From positions 42,913 to 106,912 of the forward strand of contig CAJTVN010000015.1 of the NCBI GenBank assembly GCA_910579685.1: 64,000 bases of DNA, given 5' to 3'. The notes beneath the pieces were generated by a model that saw only the letters and a program-made list of their open reading frames with translations, had not been told where the DNA came from and ran no database searches. Shown one piece after another: positions 61,732 to 64,000 of this stretch (its first letter is position 1; every line of letters starts with the position of its first letter). The DNA is from an uncultured Lachnospiraceae bacterium. Its GTDB lineage: Bacteria; Bacillota; Clostridia; Lachnospirales; Lachnospiraceae. Made by a program: the position numbers and the translations under genes.

Positions 61732-61760
61732 ATTATATACATTCACAGCCAACAACACAA
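61732..61760 (-). promoter_or_regulatory. Promoter of the esterase-GH3-nth operon
   Basis: On the minus strand TTGTGT (61760-61755) and TATAAT (61737-61732) are spaced by 17 bases. Confidence 0.65.
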
Positions 61761-61783
61761 TCACTGAAATCGGGATTTTGACA

Positions 61784-62347
61784 GTGGCAAAGCCGGAATC
61801 CAAACCAAAGAAGAAACGTCCCACGGATGAAGAACGTTTGAAGGGCATCCCTGGAAAAAAGGTGTGCCTGGAACCATCGGCTGATGAGCGTATCTGCGGG
61901 GAATGCGGTCCCCGGATGGAAAAAATCGGAACCGAATTCGTACGCCGTGAGCTGGAGATCATCCCGGCCCGTGCCAGGGTGGTCGAATACTACAGTGTGA
62001 ACTGTGGATGCAAAAACTGCCGCCGGAATGCGGCGCTGCCAAACATTGTCAAGGGCAAGGATGGGAAAGCGCATATGATGTACGGTATGGCATCTGCTTC
62101 CACCGTTTCCTGGGTCGTTTACCAGAAGTACTGTAACGGCATGCCCCTTTACCGGCTTGAACGGGAACTTGGCCGGCTTGGTGCAAAGATCAGCCGTGCC
62201 ACGCTTGCAGACTGGGTGATCAAAAATGGAGAATCCTTTTTCACACCTATGTATGATTTTTTCCATCGGAAACCCCTGTGCAGGGATTTTGCAATGGCAG
62301 ACGAATTATGTGAAGCTTCACATAACTCGTCACATATAAAAAGCTAA
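61784..62347 (+). pseudogene. IS66-family transposase (TnpC) fragment
   Basis: A 188-codon remnant. It holds the IS66 zinc-finger region (RICGECGPRMEKIG; ELEIIPARARVVEYYSVNCGCKNCRR) and the start of the transposase domain (KYCNGMPLYRLERELGRLGAKISRATLADWV, shortened: MPLYRLERELGRLG and SRATLADWV). The N-terminal helical part is missing, and the match ends at MADE near 62305, before most of the catalytic DDE region; a foreign tail ELCEASHNSSHIKS ends the frame. It marks an old insertion next to the clpP/araC pair. Confidence 0.8.
62306..62325. repeat. 20-bp perfect palindrome at the truncated end of IS66
   Basis: TTATGTGAAG is followed directly by CTTCACATAA. It begins exactly where the IS66 similarity stops, so it may be the junction of a later insertion or a regulator site. 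Confidence 0.75.
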
Positions 62348-62375
62348 CAAACTTTTACAAGTTTGTTAGCTTTTT
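62338..62375. terminator. Bidirectional terminator after clpP
   Basis: AAAAAGCTAACAAAC (62338-62352) pairs with its complement at 62361-62375 around an 8-base loop, giving a T-run on either strand. It lies 12 bases beyond the clpP stop. Confidence 0.88.
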
Positions 62376-62386
62376 ATTCTAACATT

Positions 62387-62977
62387 TCAACGCTTATCTA
62401 TGATTTTATCAATTAACCCAAAATCCATTGCCTCAGTTGCTGACATATAGTTATCGCGTTCTGTTGCGAGGGCAATTTCCTCAATGCTTTTTCCAGTATT
62501 CCCTGCTAAAATAGAGTTTAGGCGTTCTTTACTTTTTTGTATATGGTCGGATGTTATTTTTATATCTGTTGCCTGTCCTTGAATACCATTTCCATGAATC
62601 GCTGGCTGGTGTATCATTATTTCTGCGTTTGGCAAAGCGATACGTTTTCCTTTCGTTCCACCAGCTAATAAAAAAGCTCCAAAGCTGGCGGCAAGACCAA
62701 TACAAATAGTTGAAACATCACATTTTATATATTGCATTGTATCATAAATAGCAAAACCGGCTGATACAGAACCTCCGGGACTGTTTATATATAACTGTAT
62801 ATCTTTTTCGGGGTCTTGTGCTTCTAAAAACAACATTTGAGCAATAATCAGACTGGCTGACATATCGCTTACTTCTTCCCCCAAAAAAACAATTCTATCG
62901 GATAGTAACCGTGAGAAAATATCATAACTTCTTTCTCCACGGCTTGTCTGTTCAATTACATAAGGTATCGTACTCAT
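62387..62977 (-). CDS. clpP: ClpP-family serine protease (accessory copy likely)
   Basis: A 196-residue ClpP with the intact triad Ser98 (GLAASFGAF), His123 (MIHQPAIHG) and Asp175 (ATERDNYM) and SPGGSVSAGFAIYDTMQ. ClpP forms a tetradecameric chamber with an AAA+ partner such as ClpX. It is AT-rich compared with the neighbouring chromosome, lies beside IS66 debris and is coupled to an AraC gene instead of tig/clpX; these suggest a horizontally acquired extra copy. HGNGIQGQ adds two or three residues relative to the usual loop. AAGGAG precedes the ATG inside the end of araC. Confidence 0.92.
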   Translation of the reverse strand: MSTIPYVIEQTSRGERSYDIFSRLLSDRIVFLGEEVSDMSASLIIAQMLFLEAQDPEKDIQLYINSPGGSVSAGFAIYDTMQYIKCDVSTICIGLAASFGAFLLAGGTKGKRIALPNAEIMIHQPAIHGNGIQGQATDIKITSDHIQKSKERLNSILAGNTGKSIEEIALATERDNYMSATEAMDFGLIDKIIDKR

Positions 62978-63393
62978 GCAGCAATCTCCTTAATTCGTGT
63001 AATAAATTTGTAACTAAAGATATAAGAACAACACATAGAAATTCTGTTTTGTTTTGGTAGAAAGATTCCAATATCCCTATAAATTTTAGGTGGATATAAA
63101 TAGATTTGTTTAAAAGCAAACGAAAATGACTGTTGTGTATCATATCCAGCTTCATACGCAATTTGCATTATTGGCTTATCTGTTTTTACCAGCTTTTCAG
63201 CAGCAACAGTGAGTCTGCGGTTTTGTAAATATTTATACATGGTAATTCCTGTATACTCTGTAAAAATGCGATTAAGATAGAATTTGGAATAACCAATATT
63301 TTTTGATATATTATCTAAGTTGATTTCTTTCTCTAAATTCTTCTCAATATAATCTATGACTTTTTTTACAACTTCTTTTTGGTCTTTCATCAT
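62974..63393 (-). CDS. AraC-family transcriptional regulator (single DNA-binding domain)
   Basis: A 139-residue protein consisting of little more than the two helix-turn-helix units of AraC proteins (VIDYIEKNLEKEINLDNISKNIGYSKFYLNRIF shortened; KYLQNRRLTVAAEKLVKTDKPIMQIAYEAGYDTQQSFSFAFKQ shortened). The tail of about 35 residues after YPPKIYRDIG has no known domain. Similar to SoxS/MarA-like short activators, often linked to drug or stress responses. Its end overlaps the clpP start by four bases, so it probably controls clpP in one unit. AT-rich like clpP. Confidence 0.85.
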   Translation of the reverse strand: MMKDQKEVVKKVIDYIEKNLEKEINLDNISKNIGYSKFYLNRIFTEYTGITMYKYLQNRRLTVAAEKLVKTDKPIMQIAYEAGYDTQQSFSFAFKQIYLYPPKIYRDIGIFLPKQNRISMCCSYIFSYKFITRIKEIAA

Positions 63394-63585
63394 ATCCTCC
63401 TTGCGCTCTTATCTATTGTAGCAAGTTTAAATATACGTGTCTTAATAAAAAATGCTATTTTGGTGCCAAATTTAGAATTTATACTCTTTGATATGAGGAA
63501 TGAGAGGGATTCCGTAGTATCAACCGGCGCAGGCATCTGCTTCTTCTGCAAAAAAGATATTAAGTAAAACCATTGGAAAACGGAG
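63394..63585. other. Intergenic AT-rich stretch upstream of araC
   Basis: No gene recognised. It is the region where the araC promoter should lie; no clear -35/-10 pair was identified with confidence. Confidence 0.4.
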
Positions 63586-63722
63586 GCTGGAAAGTCCACC
63601 GGCCTTGGGCTATCATTGCCAGACAGCTCACGCAGCAGATGTGCGGTACGATTGATGCGGCCTATCAAGACAAGGCACTCACCATTTCTGTCCGTTTTCC
63701 GTTACCACAAAATCAGACATAA
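63586..63722 (+). pseudogene. C-terminal remnant of a sensor histidine kinase, frameshifted
   Basis: In one frame KSTGLGLS (63592-63615) matches the G2 box of histidine-kinase ATPase domains. One base off, IIARQLTQQMCGTIDA and AAYQDKALTISVRFPL run from 63612 to a stop at 63720-63722, the usual end of VanS/PhoR-type kinases. The two halves are joined by a one-base frameshift inside GGGCTATCATTG. Only about 45 codons remain. It marks the edge of an eroded accessory island. Confidence 0.7.
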
Positions 63723-63756
63723 TATTTCCCACTCCATTTAAATTCCTGGTCATAAC

Positions 63757-63781
63757 AAAAAAATACAGTGTTTCCACTGTA
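63757..63781 (-). terminator. Terminator of the tRNA unit
   Basis: TACAGTG-TTTC-CACTGTA hairpin (63764-63781), followed on the minus strand by seven T residues; 19 bases beyond the tRNA-Leu 3' end. Confidence 0.85.
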
Positions 63782-63799
63782 CTTCTCTTTCAAAAATAA

Positions 63800-63885
63800 T
63801 GCCGGCGACCGGAATCGAACCGGTACGGGAGATTAGTCCCGCAGGATTTTAAGTCCTGTGCGTCTGCCAGTTCCGCCACGCCGGC
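63800..63885 (-). tRNA. tRNA-Leu (anticodon UAA)
   Basis: An 86-base cloverleaf with a long variable arm. On the minus strand acceptor GCCGGCG pairs with CGCCGGC plus discriminator A. The anticodon arm is CAGGA-CTTAAAA-TCCTG (UAA), the class II variable arm is GCGGGACTAATCTCCCG and the T arm is CCGGTTCGATTCCGG. No encoded CCA. Confidence 0.95.
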
Positions 63886-63906
63886 ATATCAATATAAAAT
63901 TGATAG

Positions 63907-63979
63907 TGGGACCTATAGGGCTCGAACCTATGACCCTCTGCTTGTAAGGCAGATGCTCTCCCAGCTGAGCTAAGATCCC
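63907..63979 (-). tRNA. tRNA-Val (anticodon UAC)
   Basis: A 73-base cloverleaf on the minus strand: acceptor GGGATCT/AGGTCCC, D arm GCTCAGCTGGGAGAGC, anticodon arm TCTGC-CTTACAA-GCAGA (UAC), T arm ATAGGTTCGAGCCCTAT. It lies 21 bases before tRNA-Leu in the same transcript. Confidence 0.95.
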
Positions 63980-64000
63980 AACTATAAAACGACCCGGATG

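Noticed and set aside
60017..61783. Long plus-strand frame opposite the esterase that runs into the IS66 fragment
   Set aside because: Only its last 188 codons (from 61784) show real similarity; the rest is antisense to the carboxylesterase.
62387..62977. Loss of the ClpP catalytic Asp
   Set aside because: An Asp seemed replaced in ALATERD, but alignment from the C-terminus puts the catalytic position at Asp175, which is kept.
63390..63668. 92-codon minus-strand frame upstream of araC
   Set aside because: Antisense to the kinase remnant, no ribosome site or motif.

Overview
The window looks like chromosomal DNA of a gut-type Lachnospiraceae/Clostridia bacterium. Evidence seen in the sequence: a complete acetyl-CoA-to-butyryl-CoA operon (thl-crt-hbd-bcd-etfB-etfA), Firmicute-style AGGAGG ribosome sites, a YitT-family protein, a long-form HPF, PadR/HAAS and XRE/DUF3796 regulatory pairs, and a domain-swapped GH3 enzyme. 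No species can be named from sequence reading alone.

Layout. (1) 1-17.9 kb, all minus strand: a cell-surface glycan locus read right to left. It holds a CDP-glycerol-transferase-like protein, two complete GT4 and four GT2 glycosyltransferases, two radical SAM enzymes, a heptose activation cassette (gmhA, gmhB, an SDR epimerase and a domain-inverted HldE-like kinase/nucleotidyltransferase), a DegT aminotransferase, an acetyltransferase and a glycosyltransferase cut by the window edge. Seven of these proteins carry the same small Rossmann-like domain at one end or the other. The heptose genes look richer in GC than the AT-rich transferases around them. (2) 17.9-19.8 kb: a TnpB-family protein whose three RuvC acidic positions appear replaced, followed by about 350 nt of hairpin-rich DNA resembling a guide-RNA scaffold and lying directly upstream of the glycan locus; operator-like palindromes precede it. 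(3) 19.8-22 kb: GNAT protein, lipoprotein, nuclease/transposase remnant. (4) 22-28.3 kb: the butyrate operon with a promoter and a terminator. (5) 28.3-36.6 kb: GH31 glycosidase, HflKC, an M23 peptidase, and a GT2-GtrA protein with a GT-C-like membrane protein. (6) 36.7-39.5 kb: hpf, an intergenic region with DnaA-box-like sites and a 150-bp tandem repeat, and an SH3-NlpC/P60 hydrolase. (7) 39.5-47.2 kb: housekeeping genes trxB, an SDR, metF, two small hypotheticals, YitT and carB. (8) 47.2-55.8 kb: accessory and regulatory genes (AAA-ATPase/PD-DEXK protein, XRE-DUF3796 pair, PadR-HAAS-serine hydrolase operon, a broken gene, a methyltransferase and an XRE-methyltransferase fusion). (9) 55.8-61.7 kb: AEC transporter, nth, GH3, carboxylesterase. 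(10) 61.7-64 kb: an island of IS66 debris, an AraC-clpP pair and a histidine-kinase remnant, abutting tRNA-Leu and tRNA-Val genes.

How it fits together: sedoheptulose-7-phosphate is probably converted by GmhA, the kinase domain, GmhB and the nucleotidyltransferase domain into an NDP-heptose that the adjacent transferases place in a surface polymer. The inactive-looking TnpB with its candidate RNA is the most unusual item, because its position suggests it could regulate that locus; this is inference.
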